Origin: Spirogloea muscicola | Taxonomy: Eukaryota; Streptophyta; Zygnematophyceae; Spirogloeales; Spirogloeaceae | DNA: 57,095 nt | Direction: 5' to 3' | Assembly: GCA_009602725.1 (NCBI GenBank) | Contig: WELB01000108.1 | Span: 383,910 to 441,004, forward strand | In this document: piece after piece, positions 9,610 to 19,751 of the stretch | How the letters are laid out: every line of letters begins with the position of its first letter | How positions within the stretch are numbered: position 1 is the first letter of the stretch | Notes under the pieces: generated by a model | What the model saw: the letters and a program-made list of their open reading frames with translations, nothing else | What the model was told of the DNA's origin: nothing | Database searches by the model: none | Made by a program: the position numbers and the translations under genes

Positions 9610-11719
9610 TTAGTGCTTCAGACCCTCGTCCCAGCCCCCAAGATCCCTGCTCCTACTCCTCACAATCTCCGGCCCCTGAGTCCTACGCCTAGCGGACTCG
9701 GATTTAACACCAGACTTCTGCTGCCGCCTAGTGGAGGAGTACATCCTCGCATAGTAGGGACCCCGTCGGCCTGCACCTTGCTCTTGAATCCTCTCAGGTA
9801 GCATAGGAGTCCTGCTTGTGGGCCTGGATTGATTGTCTGCGGAAGCCGGGGACCTGTATCCAACATCATCCTCACTCCAATCCCACTCGTCAGACCAGGC
9901 CTGCCCTTGGTCATCCGCATCTCGCCACCGACCTGATTGCCTCTCGGCCTCTTCCTGGTAGTCTGTGTCAAACCAAGACCTCCCCTGTCGGGAATGTGCA
10001 CGACTGGCGGCATTCCAGATAGGCTTGCCTGTCCAAAAGCCAAGACCTCCAGTAGGTCTCACAGACAAAGCAAGAGGAGCAGAAAGGCACACCTTCTAAT
10101 TCTCATGCTAAAACTGAACACTGCTCAAATACTTCTATGAGTCACTAGAGATCGACAGTCTTCACATGCAAGTAGCCATCTTCAACAGGTTAAAATGAAA
10201 CCGCAACATAGAGAAGGTCAAAGCGAGAGATGTGAGACTGGAAGCATACCTGCAGTATAGAGGAGGACTCGCCATACTTGTGCTGCAATGGGCTTCAGGA
10301 CCTTCATCAGCCTTGGCAGCACCGCCAGGGCAGTGGGTGCAGACAGGAGCCACCAAGGATGCTGGAGTAGAGCAGGGCCCACGATGAAAAGTAGTGGCAC
10401 ACCAAGGAGGAGCAATGTCCAAGCCTGCGACCAGAAAATAAGGTGGAAGCCAGTCTCATTTCATAGGCAGACCCATGGCCAATTTCAGTATTTGATGCAA
10501 CTGTCATGAGCCACTATGGCAGAAAGTGTCTGCGGACACGTGAGCTCCACAGACATAGCCTGCCAAGCAAGTCACTTCAGAGAAGCAGTGCTGGGAGCTC
10601 TCTATCATGGCCACAAAGCCCTATTGTGTCCTTCATACCAGTAAACTTCATGTGTATGAGACTGTGCCTCCTCAAGACCACATTGCTAACAGTCTTCAAG
10701 CAGTTGTTAGTTCTTCACACTTTGATCCAGTATTGCGAGCAGTGAAGACAGTGGAAGAGCAGCTACGACATGCGCAAGCTTACATTAAAGAGGGCAGAGG
10801 AGCTTGATTCATAGTAGTCATCATCACTGGCGTCATGATCGACGTCATAATCATCCTCGTCCCACTGTGGGACTTGCTGTGCACGTGACCTTGGGCCTCC
10901 ATCAGAGGAGTCCCATCCACCTTGTTCTCTTGCCTGTTGACCTGCAGAGGGACATGATGGCCACAGTGCAGGGTCATGCAAAGTCTGCAGCTGACCAGCA
11001 GAACCCAGATGAATAGGCACAGTAGACCGGCTGGATGATTCCCTGTCAGATGTACCACGATTGGCACTCTGATCCAGCGCATGCTGCAGACACACGTTGC
11101 ACATCTGCTGCGGGAACTGTGTACCTCTTCTCCTTCCTGCCGAGCTGGTGGAAGGCCCTGCCTCACTGCCACTTCTTCGACGCCGCCAGTGCTCGGCATT
11201 CGAGTCCCAGGCGCTCAGTCCCTGCTCTGCACCCCTGCCAGCAGCACCAGGTCACAACATAGCCATCAGAGTAAGGAGAACTTCAACCACATATAGGTGA
11301 GCGGATTGAGCCCTTGTTCATGCTTGGCAGGAGAAGAAGGCCAAACAGCTAAATGACGAGCAACTTGGCGGAGGCCAGAAGTACCCAAGATGCCCGTGCC
11401 TTCACAAGATCCTGCCCACCGTCAACAGGCTCGTGGGATACTCTTCGTTGCAGGCAGAGGTCTCAGGAGGCAGAGGCCCTGCTCACCCTGTGCGGCTCTC
11501 GCTACCAACCGAGCGGCTCTGACGAGCGCGAACAGCAGTGGCAGGCTGCTCCTTGTGCAGCTCAGGCTGGGCAGTCCTCCAGAGGCCGGCTCCGCTGCCG
11601 GTCGCGCGGCCCCAGCTGCAGAGAAGGGACGCGCGACGGCTGCGGCTTGACTCGAGGGGCCGAGGCGAGCGCGGCGCCGCGCTGCCGCGGGGGCCGGCTA
11701 GGTTGGCGGTGGCCGCCAT
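9610..11719 (-). CDS. Unrecognised protein with transit-like N-terminus, acidic regions and one membrane segment
   Basis: Four exons with consistent phases (11487-11719, 10784-11234, 10250-10424, 9610-10046) give 431 aa. Residues 1-78 are Ala/Arg/Ser-rich, like a plastid or mitochondrial targeting peptide. The second exon begins GAEQGLSAWDSNAEHWRRRR, carries a lone CNVC pair (residues 123-126), and ends in an Asp/Glu/Tyr-rich run. The third exon holds a hydrophobic stretch (LLLLGVPLLFIVGPALL) that should span a membrane, followed by a second weaker one. The last exon is rich in Asp, Trp and Arg (SDEWDWSEDDVGY) and ends WDEGLKH. I do not know the family. The third-to-fourth exon junction uses a weak acceptor (10046) and was chosen to keep the frame. 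The start ATG at 11719 has no competitor nearby. Confidence 0.68.
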
Positions 11720-11844
11720 GCCGCGCGCTTGCTGCAGCTGCGGCGGCGCTTGCTCCAGCTTGCCAGGCCACAGCCCAAAGTGCCAGCCCGAAGGGAAACG
11801 CGCTCTTTCAAACGCGCTCTTGCATCTTCAGGCCCCTTTGTAGC

Positions 11845-12140
11845 TGCTAAACGCTTGTAGAGGCCCCTCCGAACCTCTTTTTGGGCTGGCTTTTCGCAGC
11901 CCTTGCCCCCATTGGGAGTGCCACTTCTTCTTTCTCTTTCATGTCATCTTAGGTACCTTAGATTAGGTCTCCGTATTATGTAGCATTGTTTAGTCTGCAC
12001 TCGACTCTGCCTGAACAATGTATTGGCTTGAATTGGCCTCCCTTTCAATTCATGCGCCCCGCGCGCCTTCTCTCTTTCAAAGGGGCGGAGGGCTGTGAAA
12101 TGCCAGCCCAGAAACACTGGACAAGGTCCATATGGGCCGA
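11845..12140. repeat. Hairpin module and CTGAACAATG module
   Basis: The stretch contains GGGCTGGCTTTTCGCAGCCC (a short inverted repeat) followed by CCCCCATTGGGAGTGCC. The same string is found inverted at 31440-31500. A CTGAACAATG module lies at 12007-12075. The arrangement suggests dispersed non-autonomous repeats, not a gene. Confidence 0.65.
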
Positions 12141-12206
12141 ACGGCGCTAAAACCACACAGCTATGCACATGAGCTACAGCGTCTGGGAGGCGATGGATGT
12201 CCAGAA

Positions 12207-12404
12207 AGAGAAGCGCGGCCAGATTGACTGGTGGCTGGGAAAGGCCAGCCCAAAGGAATGGACAAGGTCTGAAGGAGCCGGAGTGCGAACGACTAGGACT
12301 AAGACATCAGCCAGGGAACGCTCAGTAACCTCTAGTCAGGAGATGAGAGTCTGAGTAGCTAGCTAGCTGGTGGAAAGACGTCGCCCTGACGGAAGCCGGA
12401 GGCC
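12207..12404 (-). mobile_element. Non-LTR retroelement family B, 3' fragment, minus strand
   Basis: Read on the minus strand it gives the end of the family B ORF (SGFRQGDVFPPAS) and then the shared 3' tail ending in the GGCTGG/CCAGCC hairpin and TCAATCTGGCCGCGCTT. It abuts a plus-strand family B copy at about 12405-12411, head to head. Confidence 0.75.
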
Positions 12405-12410
12405 GCCGCC

Positions 12411-12700
12411 GATGTCCACGGTGCTTTCGCAGCCGCTGGCTGGATCTCCTTCAGCGGCTTGCCCGTCAGGCCTTTGATCAGCGGCCGGGTCTGCCAGGGG
12501 CGATGCCGGGCTTCAACGCAGCCGATTCGCTCGCCCAAGTCTTCCGCATGCGCCTGGCGGTATCGTTTCAGCGTTCCCTTGCCCACGCCGTCCACACGCG
12601 CGCAGGCCGTGCTATGGCCGCCTCTGGGTCTCGGCGGAGTGCCTCTTTCCCTGCAGCAAGCTAACCAGACCTGATGGTGCTCACTCGCGGGTACTGAGCT
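12411..12700 (+). mobile_element. Non-LTR retroelement family B, 3' fragment, plus strand
   Basis: The frame reads DVHGAF, then after a frame change GFNAADSLAQVFRMRLAVS and HTRAGRAMAASG. This is colinear with GFNVAGSLAQVFRMRLAVS in the better preserved copy at 30855-31365. The ORF is broken by a frameshift and an early stop. It still ends near CTCACTCGCGGGTACTGA, matching the LTRGY-stop end of the related family. Confidence 0.75.
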
Positions 12701-13348
12701 TCCCTCCGCATCGTCCAGTGTTTTACAGTGTTTTGCAGTGTTGTCCTTTTCGGCACTTTCTTTGGCTTTGGACATTGTCCATTCTTTTCTTTGGCTGGCT
12801 TTGCCAGCCACTCTTCTCTATGGGCGAGCTCTCTCTTCTTTCTTCATCTGGGAGCTAAGTGAAAATAATTGAGTGTGTGTTGAGAGGAGGGGCTGAGTGA
12901 AAATGAAAAGCAAAAAGCACAAGTAAACGAGCAACACGAAGCTCTTCAAAGAGGTGAGGGCTGTGGAAAACGCGCCGGGCCCTTGGTGGCCACTTGAGCC
13001 GCTGTGCGCTTCAGCGTTTTTCTGGCCCCTCCGAACCTATTATCAATCTTCTTCTGGGCTCGCCGATCACTGACACTCCGCTATAATTTTGAGACCAGAA
13101 AAGAAGGCCCAACGCAACGTCGGGGCCTCCCACGGGACTCTCCCGCCGCGTCCCGTGTCGCCGAAGACACCCAATAGGTCGCGGCCACACGTTCACCCGT
13201 CAGGGCACACGCCGTGCCCTCCTCCCACCGCACGCTCGTCACCATTATCTCGATATATCTTGAACCTCCACCGCCGCCGCCGCCACCGCCGCCGCCCCCC
13301 CCGCCGCCGCTGCCGCCTCTTCCACCGTCGGCGCCGCCGCCGNGCCGC

Positions 13349-13379
<31 letters not shown>

Positions 13380-13512
13380 GTCTCCGCCGTCTCCGCAGCA
13401 TCAGCGCTCGCTCTTTCTTCAGGCGCTGCCAAGCGCAGTGTCGGAGGAGCGTCTGCTCCCGGCCTCGCCACCTGCGCGGACCCTCTCAGCCTCCCAGCCC
13501 AAGCGAGGCCGC
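12701..13512. other. Repeat-containing flank with a CCG tract and one N
   Basis: A further hairpin module (GGCTGGCTTTGCCAGCC) lies near 12800. The stretch 13255-13385 is a nearly pure CCG tract with a single N at 13343. The rest is the 5' flank of CDSP32. Long open frames here come from the trinucleotide tract. Confidence 0.55.
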
Positions 13513-16089
13513 ATGGCGTTGGCTCTTCCCCTGCGCAACGCTGCTCCCGGTGTGCGACTGGACGCCAGCCTGCTGCTTCGGCACGATGGCGCCTCGGAGC
13601 TAGCTGCAGCTCTGCCATTGCGGTGGCAACACTCTGGGTGCAAGCTGCGATCAGGATCTGTCGCTGGAGCGGCACTAGCACGCGGGCCTGAGGCGAAACG
13701 CTTCAGGTTGGCATCAGCGCGGCCCACTGCAGTATAACAACGCCTAGAGCACTAAGCCAATATCCTGGCCTTGGTATGCACTGTAAGCAATACTCGACGT
13801 GACTTGAATGCAAAAAGGCATCGTATCGTATCGTATCGTACTACATCAATGAGGACATTGTTATGTTTGTATGCAGCGGTCTCTTTGCAACACCCTTTGT
13901 CCTGCAATGGTCACCTGGCATTACTAAATTGAACATGTGCTTTTCTGTGCCTCCGGGAGGTGTAGAGTGAGATGCGAGGCCGCTGCTGCTACCTCAGCAC
14001 CAGCAACAAGCCGTCCAAGTACTGTAGGCACTCCTGCTGACGACAAAGTCGTTCAGGTGAGCAAGGCTGTACAAATGTAAGATGCTGAAATGGCAGAGCT
14101 GGCTACTGTGGATGTATAGAAGAGAGGAGTGGGGGCGAAGATGCTGGAGAAGGTGTCTCACAGGAGGTTGCTTGCTGGTAAAATCTGTGTTCTTGCAGTC
14201 TGACAAGGGTGTACGTTTAGACGTGGCACTTCTGGTGGCCTTTTGACTGATGTTCTGTCCTATTGATGCCATCCCCCACATTCTACTGCTTTTCAGGTAC
14301 ATAACAAGGACGAGCTTGATGCAGCCCTAAAGGCAGCTAAGAATCGACTTGTAGTCGTCGAGTATGGGGCAAGGTATTGTTGACATGCTTGAAGATTGTC
14401 AAGCCATTCTTTTGCTTCAGATGCTGACAAAGTGGATAGCTCAAGCATTGCAGCTCTGCAGCCCAGCTCTCCACATTGCTGGATCTGCTATTCCACTGCC
14501 TTTACATGGCAGAAGTGATTGATGTATATCCTGCATCAGTATTGGCAGGAGAAGTTGCTACTCAGTGGTCTGATTCGCAAAAAATGACACTAACACTGCT
14601 GCGCTGTCATGAACGTGTGAACAGCCATAGCGTCAACAGCGCAAAGATCTACCCAACAATGGTGGAAATGAGTCGAAAAATGCAGGTATTTGACAAGTGC
14701 AATGCACACTCTTCAAGCTGTATTATGTATTTGACTGCCCCTTAAGGCAAGCTGCTTTGCTTCCTCCAATTTTCAGGCGGCATTTGCTCTGCGGTCATGT
14801 CTGCTTAGATGCCCTGTGCATATACAGCAGGCTGCCTTAACTTTGGATATAGTGGGAAGGTTGCCAACCCTCAATGGTGTCTGTTGGCTAGTGCAGGATG
14901 TGAATTTCGTGCTAGTCATGGGTGACGAGTCTGATGAGACCACCCAAATGTGTAAAGATGAAGGTAAGTGTCAGCCTTGGAGTCATCTTTATCTGCTCAT
15001 TATAAATCCGTCTGTGTCACCAGCTAGATTGGCCTGGCACGTGTCAATCAGCAGCCTGTCAAGGGTGCTGCTTTCATCTGCATCCTGATTATGTTACAGG
15101 TATCGAGAAAGTACCACATTTCGTGTTTTACAAGAATGGGGAAAAAATCCACGAAGAAGAGGGCATTGATGGTGATATGCTTGTTGGGGACGTCTTGTAC
15201 TATGGAGACAATGATGCTCCCATCCACCAGGTTAATTTCGGTGTCCCTTATTAATCCAGAGGAGTCCTGGGCATGCAGTTGCATGAGTTGCGTGACATTC
15301 CCCAAGATTTAATACAGCATCAATAGACCTCATTCAGATCCTTCCAGTACCTGTCAAGTGCTGCTACTAAGGCAATTGCACTCTGGCTGTGGCAACTGCG
15401 TGACATTCCCCAAGATTTAACACAGCATCAACAGACCTCATTCAGATCCTTCAGTACCTGTCAAATGCTGCTGCTAAAGCAACTGCACTCTGGCTGTGGC
15501 AACATCTTTTCAGCTGCATGGTAAAGAGGATATAGAAGCTCTTCTCCAGAAGCATGCTGCAGATCACCAACTTGTTGTTGTGGATGTGAGCTTGAAGAGC
15601 TGTGGCCCCTGCGTAAAGGTCCGACAAGCTTAACTCCTGTGCACCTGATGACACATTGGTTGTTGAGGGATTATCGCGGTTTGGCTTCTTTTAGATTGTG
15701 CTGAGATTGTGCCATGAAGAAATATAAGTTAAGCTGCTCTACTGGATGTTACTTACAAGCAGACAGGATATCAAGGCTTGAGGTTAATCCAGCTCCTGGA
15801 TATTTAGCATATCTCTAGATGCTAAGGGCTGCGATGCATGTTTCATGTGCAGGTGTACCCTGCAGTAGTAAAATTGAGCCGGAAGATGGCAGGTAATGCC
15901 GTCTTTGCACGGCTCCTTGGTGACGAGAATGAGTCCTGCGAGAATTTGATGCGTGCCTTGGACATCAAGGAGGTTCCTACCTTCCTCTTCATCCGTGATG
16001 GCAAGTTGTGCGGTCGCTATGTTGGCTCAGGCAGGGGGGAGCTTGTGGGAGAGGTCTTGAGACATCTAGGGGTTAGAGTCACTTACTGA
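13513..16089 (+). CDS. CDSP32: CDSP32-like plastid protein with two thioredoxin folds
   Basis: CDSP32 is a stromal stress protein that in plants reduces 2-Cys peroxiredoxins and methionine sulfoxide reductase. Eight exons give 320 aa: 13513-13706, 13966-14056, 14297-14373, 14625-14685, 14897-14963, 15100-15230, 15514-15618 and 15853-16089. Residues 1 to about 67 form a transit peptide ending near FRVRCEA. The first thioredoxin fold has SHSVNS where a CXXC would be, then [42 protein letters not shown] and DVLYYGDN. The second has the redox pair in SCGPC (Cys237 and Cys240), then [25 protein letters not shown] and [14 protein letters not shown]. Plant proteins have HCGPC at the active site. TGTAA occurs about 130 bases after the stop, where an algal polyadenylation signal could lie. 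Confidence 0.96.
15285..15508 (+). repeat. 108-bp tandem duplication in CDSP32 intron 6
   Basis: The block starting GCGTGACATTCCCCAAGATT near 15289 is repeated at about 15399 with few differences (for example AATACAGCATCAAT against AACACAGCATCAAC). The two copies are adjacent and end just before exon 7 of CDSP32. Confidence 0.9.
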
Positions 16090-17521
16090 CAAGCTGAATT
16101 TGATATGACCAAGCTGCAGCAGGGAGGTAGTATTATTGCTGGCATACAGCAGAGGCAGTGTCACAGTATAGAGGTTGTCTTGTTAATTGGCACCTACAGG
16201 ATCTTGCGGCATGTGTGGTGTGTAATGCGCCTCACCTTTATTCTCTGCAAGCTAGTAACCTTTCAGAGGGCTTGTGCTTGGCTCTGATAGCTTGCGGAGC
16301 TGCTACTACGGTGTCAGGTGGCCAGGTGCTAGACCTGGGTCTGAGCTTCAGGGATTCACCTATCATATATATTCTCACCAGTGAAGGGGATTCGATTAGT
16401 GGGCTGGCCAAGCTCAATTGCCCAACCGTGACTCAAATTGCCCACATGGGTCGATTGCCCACGTGGGCCACATTGAGTGACTGTCATTCGCCACACACAT
16501 TCATGTCAGTACCCTTAGATGCTTTCCGGGTCATGCCGTAGTCTGCTTGCCGGAGGAGGTGGCTGCACCTCGTAACACTGGTGGGGACAACTCTGAGCAA
16601 GCAAGTTGGACTAAGCTCCTTGATGAGGATTCATTGCGATCCTATGAGGTGTCCTAAACCTTGACGATTATGTCGTTTGATCTGTTAGTCATGCTACAGG
16701 AGGGGTTGGCCATCTTGATTTGATGCCAACCACTTGCAACCTGCTATGATGCATCAACCTGCTAGAAAGTTGCTCAGAATCTAAACCCTAAACCTGAACC
16801 CAAACAGAATCTTGGAAATCCTCTTAAATGGTCGTGCTATTGTGGAAGCCGGTTGTTCACATCAGATGCACCAGTGTGCATCTTTGCAGGCTTTATCTGC
16901 ATCCAGTCTAGCACCGAGTCGCTCAAGAAGCTACTAATCATTGGGATTCACAAGAACGAGGAGGCTTTGTGCAATATTCGGCATCAGAGTCGCATGATTT
17001 AGTACAACAGGGATGATCAGCTCTTGTGCAGTAAATATGTATCCTGGACTAATATTTCTACGCAGGCTTCAGGGGTGGCACTGTGGGGCTGGCCGGCCTA
17101 GTCTTGACGATACTTACTAGAAATCTCACACACATACAATCATGCAACATAAAAGTGTGCGCGGCACAACGAGCCATTGAGCCACTCAAACACAACATCC
17201 TGTGGCGCACCATTCCTCAGCACTGTGACGCTCGCAGCCGATTCTGCTCATTCTTGATTCAGTAATTTTGGTAACTCTTTGAGCAAGAACTCTTGACGTA
17301 AAATCGATGATGAGGCAGGGGAGAAGTGATTGTGCTAACATGGACCTGTTTTCTCGTCTGGTGGGGTTGCCATAACGAATACCAAGAGGAAGAATGATGG
17401 CTTCCATGATGGGGCAAGGGGGACTGATGCGCTGAAATGGAGCGTGACTTATCGGTGGTAGGGTCGCCATAATGAAGACCTTAATGAAGGTACACCTGAA
17501 CCTCTCCAACACACTTAGATT
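16090..17521. other. Convergent intergenic region, no gene seen
   Basis: The region separates CDSP32 (+) from the gamma-CA gene (-). It contains a perfect 12-bp palindrome GCCCACGTGGGC at 16457-16468 with a G-box core, and plant-telomere-like strings (AAACCCTAAACC) near 16782. Open frames are short and not recognisable. Confidence 0.5.
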
Positions 17522-19266
17522 CTACGACTTCTGAAGTGCCTCTGGCACCTTCTCACGCACAATGCCAAGCTGGGAGTCATAATCATCGTCCCGCTGCGCC
17601 CACTCCGCACGCTTTGCCTTGTCCAGCTCGAGCTCCTCAAAGCTTTTGCTTGTCTCGACTGCGTGCTCAGCGCCCAGGCTGGCATAGTTCTCCGCAGACT
17701 TGCCGATGAATGTCGACTCCTCGCTGGACAGATTCCTCAGGAACTTTGCCGGGTTGCCGGCCCAAATCTGTAGGCAACCCAGATGAATGGGGAGAATCAT
17801 TCTGCTGGCCAAGAAGCAAGTGACTTCTAGCTGTGCTGCACATAAAAGAGCCTGCCTTTGGCTGTCCTGCAGCTGAGCCAACATGCCCGCTCTCACCTTG
17901 TCTAACCTCGCTTGACCTCATGGATTTAGAATCATTAAGTACAGAATGCATAATGACAAATCAACTTGCGACCTCTGCAGTCCCTTTGTGTGGGCCACTG
18001 GCGCACCTGGCCGGAGGGTATCCTCGTATTCTGGGTGACCAGGGAGCCCGCTGCAACCATGGCGCCCTTCTCAACAACCACACCGTCCAGCAGCGTCGCG
18101 CCCATGCCTACAAAGCTCTCGTCTTCCACCGTGCATGCATGGAGCACCGCATTGTGGCCTGTCGAGGGAACAAACACTGGCCTGTCAAGCAAGTGGCAAC
18201 GCGTTGGCTCTAACAAGTCGGCCAGTAATAGCTAGCCCCTGCTGGCATCAAGGTACTCGTCCTCCACAAGCAAAACGTGGCCAAAGCCTGCAATCAGAGC
18301 GAGCAGCACGAGCTGACCAACGGTGACGTCGCTGCCAATGATGGTGGGCGCCACGTTGCCGCTGACGTTCGTCTTGGCAACGTGCACGATGGTGCCGTCC
18401 TGGATGTTGGTGCGCGTCCCCACGCGAATGTAGTTCACGTCGCCTGTGCCAAAGAGGACCATGGGCTCTTATCAAGACAGGCGCTAGCAAAGGCCACCGA
18501 CCAGATTGGTGCCAGCCAGTCGGGGTCACACTCAGCGCTGCGCTCGTGTGGGCAAGTCTCAGCTAGCGTGGCAAGCTGGAGAGCAGGCCTTATTGCACCA
18601 GCCTGGCCGTTCAAAGGTGGGGCAAAGCACCAAAGACAGCATCCACGAGGAGAAACGACCAAGTAAGCAGGCCGCACAGCAGCCAGAGACTGTGACAGTA
18701 TATCGCGCCGGACTGGCCGCTGCCAGGGCACTGCGGCGCTTCTGGTGCCTCTGCCAGCCAGTACTCGGCCAGCTGCCAACACAAACTCATACAGTAGAGC
18801 GGCATGTCCCATTGGCATCCACGTTGGGTATGCAGGCCTTGGCTGCTGCGGCGAGGATCACCACCGATCGGTGCGGCCAGAGGAGAGAAGGAGTTGGGGC
18901 ATGGAGACGCACCTCGCAGGACGGCGCCGTACCAGATGGAGGAGTGCTTGCCCACCGCCACGTCGCCGATGAGCGCCGCGCTGGGCGCCACAAAGGCGTC
19001 CTTGTCCACCGTCGGCGCCTTGTCCATCAGGTTCATCAGCGTGCGGTGCCGCGACACTGCGGCGGCGGCGGCGGCGGCGGCGCTGGAGGCGCTCAGCCGC
19101 GGCAGGGTCAGGGGAGGAGGAGGAGGCGTCGGAGAGGGCGGCGCTGCTCACGCTGCTCCTTGAAGGCAGTGCTGCCCTGCATGCGGCAGCCGAGGCGGTC
19201 CAGCGCCTGGCCCGTCTCGCGCACCCACATTCCCACAGTGTACAGCACGCGGCCGAGGGACGACAT
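17522..19266 (-). CDS. Mitochondrial gamma carbonic anhydrase (complex I subunit)
   Basis: Gamma-CA proteins form the trimeric carbonic anhydrase domain of plant and algal complex I. Five exons give 260 aa: 19152-19266, 18913-19056, 18318-18443, 18007-18158 and 17522-17767, phases consistent. The N-terminus [19 protein letters not shown] is the usual start. The left-handed beta-helix follows: [58 protein letters not shown], and so on. The three zinc-binding histidines are kept as His107 (IVHVAK), His130 (VGHNAV) and His135 (VLHACT), so this is a CA1/CA2-type subunit, not a degenerate CAL. The C-terminal helix carries AERAEWAQ-like and DDDYDS motifs, ending EALQKS. The start sits only 77 bases from the orphan DPH3 exon. 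Confidence 0.97.
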
Positions 19267-19281
19267 CGCCGCGAAACTGTG

Positions 19282-19314
<33 letters not shown>

Positions 19315-19342
19315 TGCGGCGGTGGCGGTGGCGGCGGCTGAC

Positions 19343-19444
19343 CGGGGTGATCTGGAAGAGGTCGCCGCAGGGGCAGGGGTAGGTGTACGCCCCCAGCTCC
19401 GCGCTCCACGCCATGTCCTCGATCTCCACCTCGTCGTACGACAT
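19343..19444 (-). pseudogene. DPH3: Orphan first exon of DPH3 (diphthamide biosynthesis, CSL zinc finger)
   Basis: The ATG at 19444 opens SYDEVEIEDMAWSAELGAY followed by TYPCPCGDLFQIT, the N-terminal half of DPH3/KTI11. DPH3 is a small CSL-type zinc protein that supplies electrons for diphthamide synthesis on EF2 and also serves Elongator. The first two zinc cysteines (CPCG) are present. A GT donor follows at 19342-19341. The second half with CPSC should come next on this strand, but the gamma-CA start lies at 19266, and no CPSC exon was found in the gamma-CA introns. The gene is therefore truncated here, either truly or because the CGG tract at 19280-19340 was collapsed in assembly. An in-frame ATG at 19486 would add an Ala-rich leader. 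Confidence 0.85.
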
Positions 19445-19751
19445 GGCGCCTGCGCGGCCCGCCGCCGCCGCCGCCGCCGCCGCCATGGCGGCAGNCCGGC
19501 TGCCGCTAGACTCCGGCTAAAGTCCCGACTGCCCGTACACCCCGAGGTCGGAAGAGGCAGGCAGAGTCCAGCTCCCGCCTCCGGGTCCCACCACCCGCCT
19601 TCTCGCGCGCCGCGCGCGGCGGCGGCGGCGGCGGCGGCGGAGGCGGAGGCGGGCTGCCCTTGAGGCCCGCAGCGGCCTCGGCGCGAGACCTGCAACCTTG
19701 TCGGAGCTCCTCCACTTTCGGCGGCGGAGCTCCTGGCGCGGGGTCTTCGCC

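Noticed and set aside
12404-12411. Twin-priming inversion of a single retroelement at about 12405
   Set aside because: Each half has its own 3' end and tail, whereas twin priming leaves only one, so two insertions fit better.
12359-12811. A 150-codon minus-strand frame
   Set aside because: It is antisense to the plus-strand family B fragment and only its end overlaps the true minus-strand fragment.
18506-19663. A 385-codon plus-strand frame
   Set aside because: It is antisense to the gamma-CA and DPH3 exons, runs through CGG tracts and an N, and has no recognisable domain.
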